35,337 nt of DNA, from IMG/VR virus record IMGVR_UViG_3300021197_001894, positions 1-35,337 of that record, one strand, 5' to 3'. The notes under the pieces are model-generated. The model worked only from the letters and a program-made list of their open reading frames with translations, had not been told where the DNA came from and did no database searches. Source of the stretch: a virus. The translations under genes and the position numbers were made by a program. This document shows positions 7,305-15,143 of the stretch, piece by piece (within the stretch, counting starts at the first letter, position 1; every line of letters starts with the position of its first letter).

Positions 7305-7853
7305 ATGTTCAAAGAACACGTATTATCAATAAGCAAGTTTATACCAAAACAACACTGTAAAAAAATAATTGATTATTTTGATCACGGAGCAGAAGATGCT
7401 GCCACAGTATCTGGGATGAATAAGAATGTAAGAAATTGTACGACAAAAGATATTTTGTCTACAAAGTCTTTTGGACAAAAATTAGTTACCAATTATGTGA
7501 TGGGTAAGATTTTTGAAATTTGTAATATTTATCAAAAAAATCATAAATTTTTTAGTATTAATAAAATAACTCAATTAGATATGTTAAAATATGAGTATAA
7601 TGAATTTAAAGCAGGTTATGATTTTCACACGGATATGGGACACACATGTAGTGAAAGACAGTTATCAATATCAATAGCTTTGAACAATGATTACACTGGT
7701 GGAGAATTTGTTTTCAATTTTAATGGACAAGAAGTACAATATACACAAAACATTGGAGACGTAATAGCTTTTCCCTCTTCTTTTATGTTTCCTCATAAAG
7801 TAAATAAAATTCAAAGCGGAACTCGATATGCTTTAATAGGTTGGGTAGTATAA
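7305..7853 (+). CDS. putative 2OG/Fe(II) oxygenase, prolyl-4-hydroxylase-like (second of four)
   Basis: 182 residues. All expected catalytic residues are visible: His108-x-Asp110 (DFHTDMGH), a GGEFVF strand, then GDVIAFPSSFMFPHKV with His164 as third iron ligand, and Arg174 (SGTRYALIGWV) for 2-oxoglutarate. The N-terminus (SISKFIPKQHCKKIIDYF) matches the helical lead-in of prolyl-4-hydroxylase-type enzymes. The reaction would be hydroxylation coupled to 2-oxoglutarate decarboxylation. Nothing here identifies the target; the surrounding tail genes suggest a virion or host-surface substrate. This is the most canonical of the four. Confidence 0.8.
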   Translation: MFKEHVLSISKFIPKQHCKKIIDYFDHGAEDAATVSGMNKNVRNCTTKDILSTKSFGQKLVTNYVMGKIFEICNIYQKNHKFFSINKITQLDMLKYEYNEFKAGYDFHTDMGHTCSERQLSISIALNNDYTGGEFVFNFNGQEVQYTQNIGDVIAFPSSFMFPHKVNKIQSGTRYALIGWVV

Positions 7854-7855
7854 AG

Positions 7856-8452
7856 ATGGAACCTTTATTCATAAAAGAATTTTTACCAAAACAAATTTTA
7901 ACCTTTTTAAATTCATATTGTGTATTAAACTTTTCTAAACATAGAAATTTTGAAACAGACACACAAACAAATAGTCTTATAGGTGTCTATGGTAATAATG
8001 TCATGGAAACTCTTTTGGATATGTCTACTCCTGTTATTGAAAAAAATGTGGGCAAAAAACTTTGGCCTACTTACTCTTATTTTCGTATTTATGATAAAGG
8101 TTCAGATTTAAAAGTTCATAAGGATAGACCTTCTTGTGAATATACAGTGGCTTTATGTCTAGGAGCAGATCCTGTTGATAAGCCTTATGAGATATTTGTT
8201 GGAGAAGAAGATGAAACTTCAGATTATAAATATTATAACGAACAAGAAGAATACAGAAGATATCGAATTGATCACAAATTTCTCATGTTACCTAATAATG
8301 CATTAATATTTAAAGGTATGGATAAAATTCATTGGAGAGAAATATGCACTCATGACCACTTCATAACGGTATTTTTGCATTATGTTGATCAAGAAGGTGA
8401 TTTTAAAGAATATAAATGTGATAAGAAAGAAAGTTTAGTTTCTATTAAATAA
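7856..8452 (+). CDS. 2OG/Fe(II) oxygenase-like protein with atypical Arg site (third of four)
   Basis: 198 residues from the ATG at 7856, two bases after the previous stop. An in-frame TTG 15 bases earlier lies inside the upstream gene and is less likely. His88-x-Asp90 (KVHKDRPS) and His159 (KIHWRE) give the iron triad, inside a FRIYDKGSDLKVHKD context typical of phage 2OG proteins. No Arg is seen about 10 residues after the distal His, where the 2OG-binding residue usually lies; the region reads THDHFITVFLHYVD. Arg161 directly after His159 may serve, or the cofactor mode differs. Confidence 0.68.
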   Translation: MEPLFIKEFLPKQILTFLNSYCVLNFSKHRNFETDTQTNSLIGVYGNNVMETLLDMSTPVIEKNVGKKLWPTYSYFRIYDKGSDLKVHKDRPSCEYTVALCLGADPVDKPYEIFVGEEDETSDYKYYNEQEEYRRYRIDHKFLMLPNNALIFKGMDKIHWREICTHDHFITVFLHYVDQEGDFKEYKCDKKESLVSIK

Positions 8453-8457
8453 TCTAA

Positions 8458-9171
8458 ATGTCCTTAGATATTAAATTTATAAGTCCTATAAAAGAAATAC
8501 CCTCACCCTCTCCTTCGAAACTTTTTATACCAGATGGATTTAAAAAAATGGAAAGATCAACAGGTGGAAATCCCACTCAAGGAACGGTTAAGAGATGTGT
8601 TCCTTTTTTAGATGCCTTAACAACAGGATATATAATTCCTTTTGCGAGCGATATTCACTACATATATAATGAAGACGAAAAAGCGGCAGAGTTTACTTTA
8701 CCTAAAAATGTTACGTCTATTGATAAACATTATATAAGTGTAGGATTGCATGCCAATTCTCAGGTTGATCAAGAATTAAGACACAACAAAAGAACTGTTG
8801 AGGCTGTTTTTAAATTTACTAATCCTTGGAAAATAATTACTCCTCCTGGTTATAGTTGCATTTTTACTCAACCTTTTAATAGAAACTTTCCTTTTAAAAT
8901 TATTGATGGAATTGTTGATACAGATATATATCCAAATCACGTTCATTTTCCTTTCTATTGGACAAATGATTCTCTAAAACAATTTACAATAAAAAGAGCT
9001 AGTCCTATGGTTTTAGTAATACCTTTTAAAAGAAATTCATGGCAGATGTCAGTTGAGCATATTGGACTTTCTGAACATACTAAAAGAGAAACTAAATCTG
9101 CTAGAAAATTTTTCTACGAATTCCTTGACAATTATAAAAGAAAATTTTGGTTTAAAAAAGAATATAAATAA
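8458..9171 (+). CDS. DUF6065-like protein
   Basis: 237 residues, no membrane segment. The region PPGYSCIFTQPFNRNFPFKI followed by DGIVDTDIYPNHVHFPFYW and PMVLVIPFKRNSW matches what I remember of DUF6065, a family of cupin-like beta proteins of unknown function found in phages and bacteria. In that family the PPGY, EGIV(D/E)TD and I.P.+R elements occur in the same order. It sits between two oxygenase genes and touches the next start, so it is part of the cassette. A carbohydrate or small-ligand role is possible but unproven. Confidence 0.62.
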   Translation: MSLDIKFISPIKEIPSPSPSKLFIPDGFKKMERSTGGNPTQGTVKRCVPFLDALTTGYIIPFASDIHYIYNEDEKAAEFTLPKNVTSIDKHYISVGLHANSQVDQELRHNKRTVEAVFKFTNPWKIITPPGYSCIFTQPFNRNFPFKIIDGIVDTDIYPNHVHFPFYWTNDSLKQFTIKRASPMVLVIPFKRNSWQMSVEHIGLSEHTKRETKSARKFFYEFLDNYKRKFWFKKEYK

Positions 9172-9686
9172 TGGAAGAAGTAATATTTCAAAAAAGATCT
9201 TTGTACAAAACCAAGTACACAGGTGATTTGAATTCTCTAGATAAACAAATTAATCATTTAGCTGAATTTGATAAAGGAAGAAAAGAAACTAATATTGGAG
9301 GATATCAAAGTAATTTTATTAATTTTGGCTTTGATGAGTTATTAACCTTTGTATTTAATACTGCAAAACACACACCTTTATTACAAGACAAAAATTTCAG
9401 ACTTGGTGGATTTTGGTTAAATATAAATAAAGGTAGTGATTATAACGAAACTCATATGCATTCCATGAACGCAGTGTCGGCTGTTTATTATCACAAAATT
9501 TGTTGCAATGAATCTCCTATTGTTTTTACAAATCATATTCCATATATACAAAAACATTTGTTTAAATTTGTACCAAGTAATCAAGACATAATTTTTTTTG
9601 ATGGACTAGAACCTCATTATGTAGAACCTTGTAATCAAAAAGAACACACAAGAATATCTATAGCATTCAACTTGCTTTTAGAGTAA
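9171..9686 (+). CDS. putative 2OG/Fe(II) oxygenase of the TIGR02466 type (fourth of four)
   Basis: 171 residues. The sequence GFWLNINKGSDYNETHMHSM (residues 80-99) followed by VSAVYYHK, IIFFDGLEPHYVEP and RISIAFNLLLE follows the TIGR02466 / 2OG-FeII_Oxy_5 family, in which the proximal ligands are His-x-His or His-x-Asp. Likely ligands are His95, His97 and His149, and Arg161 would bind 2-oxoglutarate. It is clearly different in sequence from the other three oxygenases, so the set did not arise by a recent local duplication. Its start overlaps the previous stop by one base. Confidence 0.7.
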   Translation: MEEVIFQKRSLYKTKYTGDLNSLDKQINHLAEFDKGRKETNIGGYQSNFINFGFDELLTFVFNTAKHTPLLQDKNFRLGGFWLNINKGSDYNETHMHSMNAVSAVYYHKICCNESPIVFTNHIPYIQKHLFKFVPSNQDIIFFDGLEPHYVEPCNQKEHTRISIAFNLLLE

Positions 9687-9705
9687 TAAAAATAAAGGAG
9701 AAAAA

Positions 9706-10521
9706 ATGATTAAACCAGAAGAAATTAAAGATCAAAACTTTAAAATATTTTTAGGAATGCCAATGTATGGCGGTATGCTTACTGAATCGACTTTACATGG
9801 CTTGTTGGAGTTACAGTCTTGGACTCAAGCTAACAATGTTGCAATGAGAATACAAACAATGGGTAATGAAAGTTTAATTACTCGTGCTAGAAATACCATA
9901 GTCTCTATGATGATGGATCAACAAGATTTTGTTGCTACACATCTTTTATTTATAGATGCTGATATAGGTTTTACATGGCAAAATATTCAAAGATTACTTT
10001 GTATAGATAAAGATGTAGCTTGTGGAATTTATCCTAGAAAACATTTATATCTTGAAAAGATTAAAGACATTTTAGAAGAAAATCCAAATGCTACTCCTGA
10101 TGATATTGAAGCTAGGGCTTTAGGATACAATGTAAATTTTGATGACCCTCTAAATTTAAAAGGTGAGGGAGGTTTTTTTCCAGTGCAAGAAGCAGCCACA
10201 GGTATGATGCTTGTGAAAAGAGAAGTATTTAGAACTATGATGAAGAAGTTTCCTGAAAGAAAGTATGAGTCTGATCAAATTGTTAATGGTGGATCTTATA
10301 AGTCTGATAATTGTTACGATTTATTCGCTGTTGGACCCTACAAAACTAAGACTAAAGAAGGTCAACCACAAATAAGATATCTATCCGAAGATTACTACTT
10401 CTCTCGTCTATGGCAAGAGTGTGGTGGTGAAATCTGGGCTGACTTAGCTATGCCTTTAACTCACTTTGGTAATAGAGCATTTAAAGGTCATGTTGGGTCT
10501 TTAGTTGCTAAAAAAGAGTAA
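9706..10521 (+). CDS. GT-A glycosyltransferase
   Basis: 271 residues. The start FKIFLGMPMYGGMLTESTL, the NESLITRARN block (54-63) and the metal-binding DAD motif (Asp84-Ala-Asp86 in LLFIDADIGF) mark a GT-A fold nucleotide-sugar transferase. This type is common in marine phages, where it ends with a segment like YLSEDYYFSRLWQECGG and a THFG motif. It would transfer a sugar to an unknown acceptor. The cassette context suggests a virion protein, with hydroxylated side chains from the adjoining oxygenases as a possible acceptor. AAAGGAG precedes the ATG. Confidence 0.75.
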   Translation: MIKPEEIKDQNFKIFLGMPMYGGMLTESTLHGLLELQSWTQANNVAMRIQTMGNESLITRARNTIVSMMMDQQDFVATHLLFIDADIGFTWQNIQRLLCIDKDVACGIYPRKHLYLEKIKDILEENPNATPDDIEARALGYNVNFDDPLNLKGEGGFFPVQEAATGMMLVKREVFRTMMKKFPERKYESDQIVNGGSYKSDNCYDLFAVGPYKTKTKEGQPQIRYLSEDYYFSRLWQECGGEIWADLAMPLTHFGNRAFKGHVGSLVAKKE

Positions 10522-10539
10522 TTTATATATATTGGCGTC

Positions 10540-12366
10540 ATGCCATTAGTAAATTTTAGACCAGCACCCGGTATCAATAAAGAAGTCACCGACTACACAG
10601 GCGAAGGCAAGTGGACAGATGGGGATAACGTACGTTTTTTTCAAGGATTACCACAGAAAATTAAAGGATGGGAGAAGTTTATCTCCACGACTTTGGTGGG
10701 TGTGGCTCGTGATCAACATGCTTGGGTAGCATTAGATGGTACGAGATACAATGCTATTGGCACTGATAGAAAGCTTTATGTTATAGAAGAAGGATTAGCT
10801 TATGACATTACCCCTATTAGAGAAACACAAGCTTTAACTAATCCCTTTACTACAAACGCAACAACCTCAGTAGTAGTAACCGATACTGCACATGGAGCAA
10901 CGAAAGGTGACTTTGTTACTTTTGATTCTTTCTCAGCTATTGATGGCTTGGATATGAATAAAGAATTTGAAGTTACATCAGTAGCTAATAACAATGCTTA
11001 TGTTGTAACAACAACCGCTGCTGCTTCAGGATCAACAGCAAGTGGTGGTGGATCAGGCAATGCTAAATATCAGATATCAATTGGACCTGAAATATCTACT
11101 TCAGCTTTTGGTTGGGGCACAGATGGTTGGGGTGATGGAGCTTGGGGAGAACCTTCAACAGTTTCGAACGTAACCTTAGAAGCTCGTCAGTGGTCCTTGG
11201 ACAATTTTGGAGAAGATTTAATTGCAACAGTTTTAAATGGTGGTGCCTTTAGGTGGGACACATCAACAGGTGTAAGCACAAGAGCTGCTGCTATATCAGG
11301 TGCACCAACCGCATCAAGAATAAGTTTAGTTTCAACGCCTGATAGACATTTACTTTTTATGGGAACAGAAAACACAATTGGAAATATAGGTTCGCAAGAT
11401 GATTTACTTATAAGATTTTCGGATCAAGAAGATATTACTACGTATCAACCTACAGCAGAAAATACTGCTGGCTCATTAAGAATTGCTGACGGATCACGGA
11501 TCGTGGCAGCAGAGCGATCAAGAGGTCAAATACTTGTATGGACAGATACATCATTACACTCAATGCAGTTTATTGGTCCTCCTTTTACTTTTGGTTTACG
11601 ACAATTAGGTCAAAACTGTGGAATCATTGGTAGTCACGCAGGACTTGATTTGAACGGTGTTGCCTATTGGATGTCGCAAGATTCTTTTTATCTGTTTGAT
11701 GGTACAGTCAAAAAATTACCGTGTACCGTGGAACAATTTGTTTTTGACAATATTAATATAACAGGATCAGAAAACGCTTTTGTAGGTCACAACGGTGAGT
11801 ACAATGAAGTATTATGGTTCTATCCGAGAACAGGATCTGACACAATTAACGCAGTAGTGGCTTACAACTATTTAGAGCAAACCTGGTGGACAGGAACACT
11901 AGATAGAACAACTTGGATTGATAGAGAAGTTTATGACAACCCTGTAGCCTCGGACTACTTACCAACGACCACGGCCAACAATGAAGTTATCTCTGGTTTA
12001 ACTGATGGTGCCACTCAAATGTTTTTACATGAGACAGGAAATAACGCAGACGGTCAAGCCATGACAGCTTTCGTGAAATCAGGATCTGTAGAAATAGGTG
12101 ATGGTAATGATATTCTTTTTGTACAAAAACTTATTCCTGATATTCAAAATCAAGAAGGCACTTTAAATATGAATTTAGAATTCAAATATTATCCAAACAA
12201 TACGACAAGTGTCATTAAGACAGCAACCTTTACTGATACTACAGAGTTTGTAAGCTTACGAGGAAGAGGTAGAGAATTCACAGTCAACGTTGTCTCTAAT
12301 ACAACAGGCACCGCTTGGAGATTAGGAACACAACGTTTTGATATTCAACCCGATGGTAGAAGATAA
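10540..12366 (+). CDS. tail hub / packaged-DNA stabilisation protein (P22 gp10-like)
   Basis: 608 residues, longer than P22 gp10. The N-terminus PLVNFRPAPGINKEVTDYTG, then WTDGDNVRFFQGLPQKIKGW, is the signature of phage stabilisation proteins that form the tail hub below the portal and hold the needle. A beta-propeller-like middle (VYWxQ-type turns, WMSQDSFYLFDG, EVLWFYP) follows. A WG-rich insert, GWGTDGWGDGAWGE at 191-204, resembles the Trp/Gly motifs of the 328-residue tail protein. The stop overlaps the ATG of the next small gene. Confidence 0.75.
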   Translation: MPLVNFRPAPGINKEVTDYTGEGKWTDGDNVRFFQGLPQKIKGWEKFISTTLVGVARDQHAWVALDGTRYNAIGTDRKLYVIEEGLAYDITPIRETQALTNPFTTNATTSVVVTDTAHGATKGDFVTFDSFSAIDGLDMNKEFEVTSVANNNAYVVTTTAAASGSTASGGGSGNAKYQISIGPEISTSAFGWGTDGWGDGAWGEPSTVSNVTLEARQWSLDNFGEDLIATVLNGGAFRWDTSTGVSTRAAAISGAPTASRISLVSTPDRHLLFMGTENTIGNIGSQDDLLIRFSDQEDITTYQPTAENTAGSLRIADGSRIVAAERSRGQILVWTDTSLHSMQFIGPPFTFGLRQLGQNCGIIGSHAGLDLNGVAYWMSQDSFYLFDGTVKKLPCTVEQFVFDNINITGSENAFVGHNGEYNEVLWFYPRTGSDTINAVVAYNYLEQTWWTGTLDRTTWIDREVYDNPVASDYLPTTTANNEVISGLTDGATQMFLHETGNNADGQAMTAFVKSGSVEIGDGNDILFVQKLIPDIQNQEGTLNMNLEFKYYPNNTTSVIKTATFTDTTEFVSLRGRGREFTVNVVSNTTGTAWRLGTQRFDIQPDGRR

Positions 12367-12533
12367 TGGCAAAATTAATACTACAAAGATTTCCTGACCC
12401 TAGACCTGAGTATGATGCTCAACAGTCTGCTGAACTAATTCGACAATTAGAGGAAATGATACAACAATTGAACACTCAATATACACAAGACACTCAAGAG
12501 GAGTCCACAAGAAGAGCGTGGTTTTTTAGATAG
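12366..12533 (+). CDS. small coiled-coil protein, 55 aa
   Basis: 55 residues. The ATG overlaps the previous stop by one base (TAATG) and the TAG is followed immediately by the next ATG. The sequence starts MAKLILQRFPDPRPEYDAQQ and continues as a Gln-rich helix with heptad spacing (AELIRQLEEMIQQLN). The RFPxPxxEYD plus QLN helix pattern recurs next to tail-hub genes in marine phages. A structural or chaperone role is likely from position; the function is unknown. Confidence 0.68.
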   Translation: MAKLILQRFPDPRPEYDAQQSAELIRQLEEMIQQLNTQYTQDTQEESTRRAWFFR

Positions 12534-12887
12534 ATGGCTGACGTATTTAAAAGGTTTACACAAAAAGCAGCTAACACTGCAGCTATAACAATTTTTACAG
12601 TTCCTGTTGCAAATGTGGCAGCAACTCCTCCAACACCTGTTTCTACCTTCATAGTTCAAACGATAGTTCTTCATAATGATTCAGGATCAGGTACTGTTAA
12701 TGCAAAAATAACACATAATAATGGTTCTACTGACGTAGAGATCAACAACATTGATGTAGCTCATGGATCTACTCAACAACTCAATGGACCTTTTGTGTAT
12801 GAGGGTGGAGATTCTTTAAAAATTGAAGCGTCTTCAACAAATCTCACCTCTGATATATCTGTATTAGAAGTCAAGCAACAACAATAA
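12534..12887 (+). CDS. small beta-sandwich virion protein
   Basis: 117 residues. MADVFKRFTQKAANTAAITI is followed by an alternating hydrophobic/polar pattern (TFIVQTIVLHNDSGSGTVNA, then GPFVYEGGDSLKIEAS) expected for an Ig-like or jelly-roll sandwich. Proteins of this form lie beside the tail hub in many marine phages and are presumed virion decoration or tail proteins. No catalytic residues are apparent. It follows the small coiled-coil gene without any gap and is the last gene before a 40-base intergenic space. Confidence 0.6.
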   Translation: MADVFKRFTQKAANTAAITIFTVPVANVAATPPTPVSTFIVQTIVLHNDSGSGTVNAKITHNNGSTDVEINNIDVAHGSTQQLNGPFVYEGGDSLKIEASSTNLTSDISVLEVKQQQ

Positions 12888-12892
12888 ACCTG

Positions 12893-12919
12893 TTGATTTC
12901 CTAGCTTTCTATCTATAAA
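12893..12919 (+). promoter_or_regulatory. possible internal late promoter
   Basis: In the 40-base gap before 12928, TTGATT (12893-12898) and TATAAA (12914-12919) lie 15 bases apart, shorter than the usual 17. Transcription would start a few bases before the ATG, and there is no ribosome-binding site before that ATG, which fits a near-leaderless message. The match is modest for AT-rich DNA. Confidence 0.25.
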
Positions 12920-12927
12920 AATAGAGT

Positions 12928-13179
12928 ATGGCAAAGATTGTAGATGAGCCAAAGATTTTGCGTTATGACGTGATCAATGGTGAAAAAATTCCTGTGTATA
13001 GTGCAAAAGTAGAGACAACTGTCACTAACACTAAAACAGGTCAAGAGTATACTTCACACGAGGATTGTCAGGCAGATATTGACAATCCAGATACAGACAC
13101 AACAGAAGCAGATATTAGAAGAGATGTTCACGTAACAGCTCCCAATGTATTTGCAGGGGCACACACTCTCCCTGAGTAA
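12928..13179 (+). CDS. conserved hypothetical, 83 aa
   Basis: An acidic 83-residue protein. Its centre reads VETTVTNTKTGQEYTSHEDC and then QADIDNPDTDTTEADIRRDV, a Thr/Asp-rich strand-loop arrangement. I associate this type with marine phage tail modules but know no function. No ribosome-binding site is seen upstream; a possible promoter lies in the gap before it. It precedes the block of ejection-type proteins. Confidence 0.6.
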   Translation: MAKIVDEPKILRYDVINGEKIPVYSAKVETTVTNTKTGQEYTSHEDCQADIDNPDTDTTEADIRRDVHVTAPNVFAGAHTLPE

Positions 13180-13188
13180 AGGAATAAA

Positions 13189-14220
13189 ATGCAAGAAAAG
13201 GAGTACGCACAAATTTATGAATTAGGTCTCGGATCGCTGATCGGTGACTTCTTTCAAAATGTTAAGGACACTGTCACAGGTGTTGCTAGAGCTGTCGCTC
13301 CGATTGCTCCTTATGTTTTACCTTTTTTACCTATTCCTGGTATTGGATCTTTAAGTCCTGCATTAACAAAACAATTAATAGGAGCAGGTATTGGATTAGC
13401 CGCAGGTCAAAAACCAGTTGACGTTGCAAAAAATATGGCTCTTCAAGCAGCAACATCTGGAATTGCAAGTAGTCTTAGTGGAGGAAAATATGGAGACTCT
13501 TTCAAACAACAATTAGGTTTAGCTGACACTGGAGGACAAGACCAAAGCTTTATGCAAAAATATGTTACAGGGGAGGATTCGTTTTTAAGACAAACATTTG
13601 ATCCTACTCAAAGAGGAGAGAGACTAACTTCCGCCGCCACAAAGTTTGATGAGGCAATGGGTCAAGCGGGAGCGTATCAAGATTACTATAAAAACGCTTT
13701 AGATAAAGCTGTAGCAAGTAACAATCCAGAGGTGCTTTCTACATTCTTAAATAAGTTTCCCTCTCCAACAGAGAAGACAGGTTTTGGTTATAAGTATGGT
13801 CCGCTATACGCGGCAGGCAGTGCACTACTTCCTTTCGCCCTTCGTCAAGGCGAGCCAGATGAAGGGGGAACAGGATATGATGAACAAGCGAGAGAAGATT
13901 TCACTTTCTCCTACGCCGCTGACGGCGGTGAGGTAACAGGTGGTATCGCCAATAGCGGACAAAAAATAGAACACCCTGATGGTAAAGTAAAAGAACATCC
14001 AAAGCGTATCGGTGAAATTGCAGGAGCTGGAACGGGAACTTCTGATGACATTCCTGCAATGCTATCGGATGGAGAGTTTGTAATGACTGCTCAAGCTGTA
14101 AGAAACGCGGGCGGCGGATCGCGGAAAGCGGGAGCAAAGAATATGTATAAATTAATGAAAAGTTTAGAAAAAGGTGGTAGTTTATCTAAACAAAGTATGG
14201 GCATGGTGGGGAGAGCATAA
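13189..14220 (+). CDS. tail/ejection-module protein with DDIPAMLSDGEFVM motif
   Basis: 343 residues. Residues 32-100 are hydrophobic and Gly/Ala/Pro-rich (VLPFLPIPGIGSLSPAL, GAGIGLAAGQ), suggesting membrane interaction. The C-terminal third carries TSDDIPAMLSDGEFVMTAQA (284-303), a motif I know from many phage tail-module proteins, and the GG motifs ADGGEVTGGIA (244-254) and EKGGSLSK (327-334). The likely role is a minor virion protein delivered with the DNA or assembled at the tail hub; this is inferred from composition and from its place before other internal-protein genes. The stop overlaps the next start by one base. Confidence 0.65.
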   Translation: MQEKEYAQIYELGLGSLIGDFFQNVKDTVTGVARAVAPIAPYVLPFLPIPGIGSLSPALTKQLIGAGIGLAAGQKPVDVAKNMALQAATSGIASSLSGGKYGDSFKQQLGLADTGGQDQSFMQKYVTGEDSFLRQTFDPTQRGERLTSAATKFDEAMGQAGAYQDYYKNALDKAVASNNPEVLSTFLNKFPSPTEKTGFGYKYGPLYAAGSALLPFALRQGEPDEGGTGYDEQAREDFTFSYAADGGEVTGGIANSGQKIEHPDGKVKEHPKRIGEIAGAGTGTSDDIPAMLSDGEFVMTAQAVRNAGGGSRKAGAKNMYKLMKSLEKGGSLSKQSMGMVGRA

Positions 14221-15143
14221 TGGAAGAAGAAATTCAAGGTAAATATTTAGGGTACTTAGATAGTATCAAAGCTCTTCTTGATGATATTAAAGCGGGTGAT
14301 GTCCAAGGTGTCCCTGAACAAAAATTAGCTGAATTAAACGACCTTTATTCGAAAGCTCAAGATCAGTTTACTCAAGGAATTGGTTCCTATCAGGATTATG
14401 TTGATACAGGTGCTGGAACTATGGCAGAGGGTGTTGGTGCTCTAGGTCAAGCTAAAGATTTGTATGGGGAAGCTGCTGATGCATATAAAGGTATTGGTAA
14501 AGCTCCCACTTTAGAAGATCTTCAATCTTATATGAATCCTTATCAACAAACGATTCAAGATGAAATTGCTAGAACATACAATATAGCTAGGACTAAAGCA
14601 GACGCTAATGCTGTAGGTGCAGGTGCATTTGGCGGTGGACGTGAAGGTGTGCAAAGAGCCTTAATGACAGAAGATGAGGCAAGAGCAAGGTCTCGTTCAA
14701 TGGCTGATGCTTTTAACTATGCCACACAACAAAAGTATGCGAGAGATTTAGCTAGTGCACAAGGCTTAGGTGCAAGTGCGGGTGGTATTGGTAGCTTAGG
14801 ATCACAATTTGGTGCTTTAGGTGCAGGTCAAGCGGGTCTTGGTTTTGATGTACAAAAAGCAGGGTTAGTAGACATAGGTACCATGTTAGACTTTGCAAAC
14901 TTACAGCAACAACAAACACAAAAAGGTTTCGATGTTGATTATGCTAATCAGTTAGCACAATATCAGCAACCGTTTACAGAGTTAGGGTTTTTAGGATCAG
15001 CGTTTGGTTATGCTCCTTCTATACCTCAGGTAGCCTCGGCTGGAGGTGGTGGCAGCTTATCTCCTTTACAACAGACAATAGGATATGGAATGGCTGGTCT
15101 CGGAGCACTTAGCGGATTAAAAGGAATGCAAGGGTTATTCTAA
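14220..15143 (+). CDS. putative internal virion / DNA-ejection protein
   Basis: 307 residues, mostly helical and Gln/Ala/Gly-rich. YMNPYQQTIQDEIARTYN (about residues 108-125) followed by DANAVGAGAFGGGREGVQRA is a recognisable signature of a phage protein family encoded between the tail hub and the large ejection proteins. The Gly/Ala-rich C-terminus (GYGMAGLGALSGLKGMQGLF) is hydrophobic enough to meet a membrane. It is likely carried inside the capsid or tail and released during DNA entry. There is no enzyme motif. Confidence 0.65.
   Translation: MEEEIQGKYLGYLDSIKALLDDIKAGDVQGVPEQKLAELNDLYSKAQDQFTQGIGSYQDYVDTGAGTMAEGVGALGQAKDLYGEAADAYKGIGKAPTLEDLQSYMNPYQQTIQDEIARTYNIARTKADANAVGAGAFGGGREGVQRALMTEDEARARSRSMADAFNYATQQKYARDLASAQGLGASAGGIGSLGSQFGALGAGQAGLGFDVQKAGLVDIGTMLDFANLQQQQTQKGFDVDYANQLAQYQQPFTELGFLGSAFGYAPSIPQVASAGGGGSLSPLQQTIGYGMAGLGALSGLKGMQGLF

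Noticed and set aside
12447-12674. Minus-strand Cys-rich frame opposite the small tail genes
   Set aside because: The two plus-strand genes here are linked stop-to-start and fit known marine phage order; the cysteines come from antisense Ala/Thr codons.
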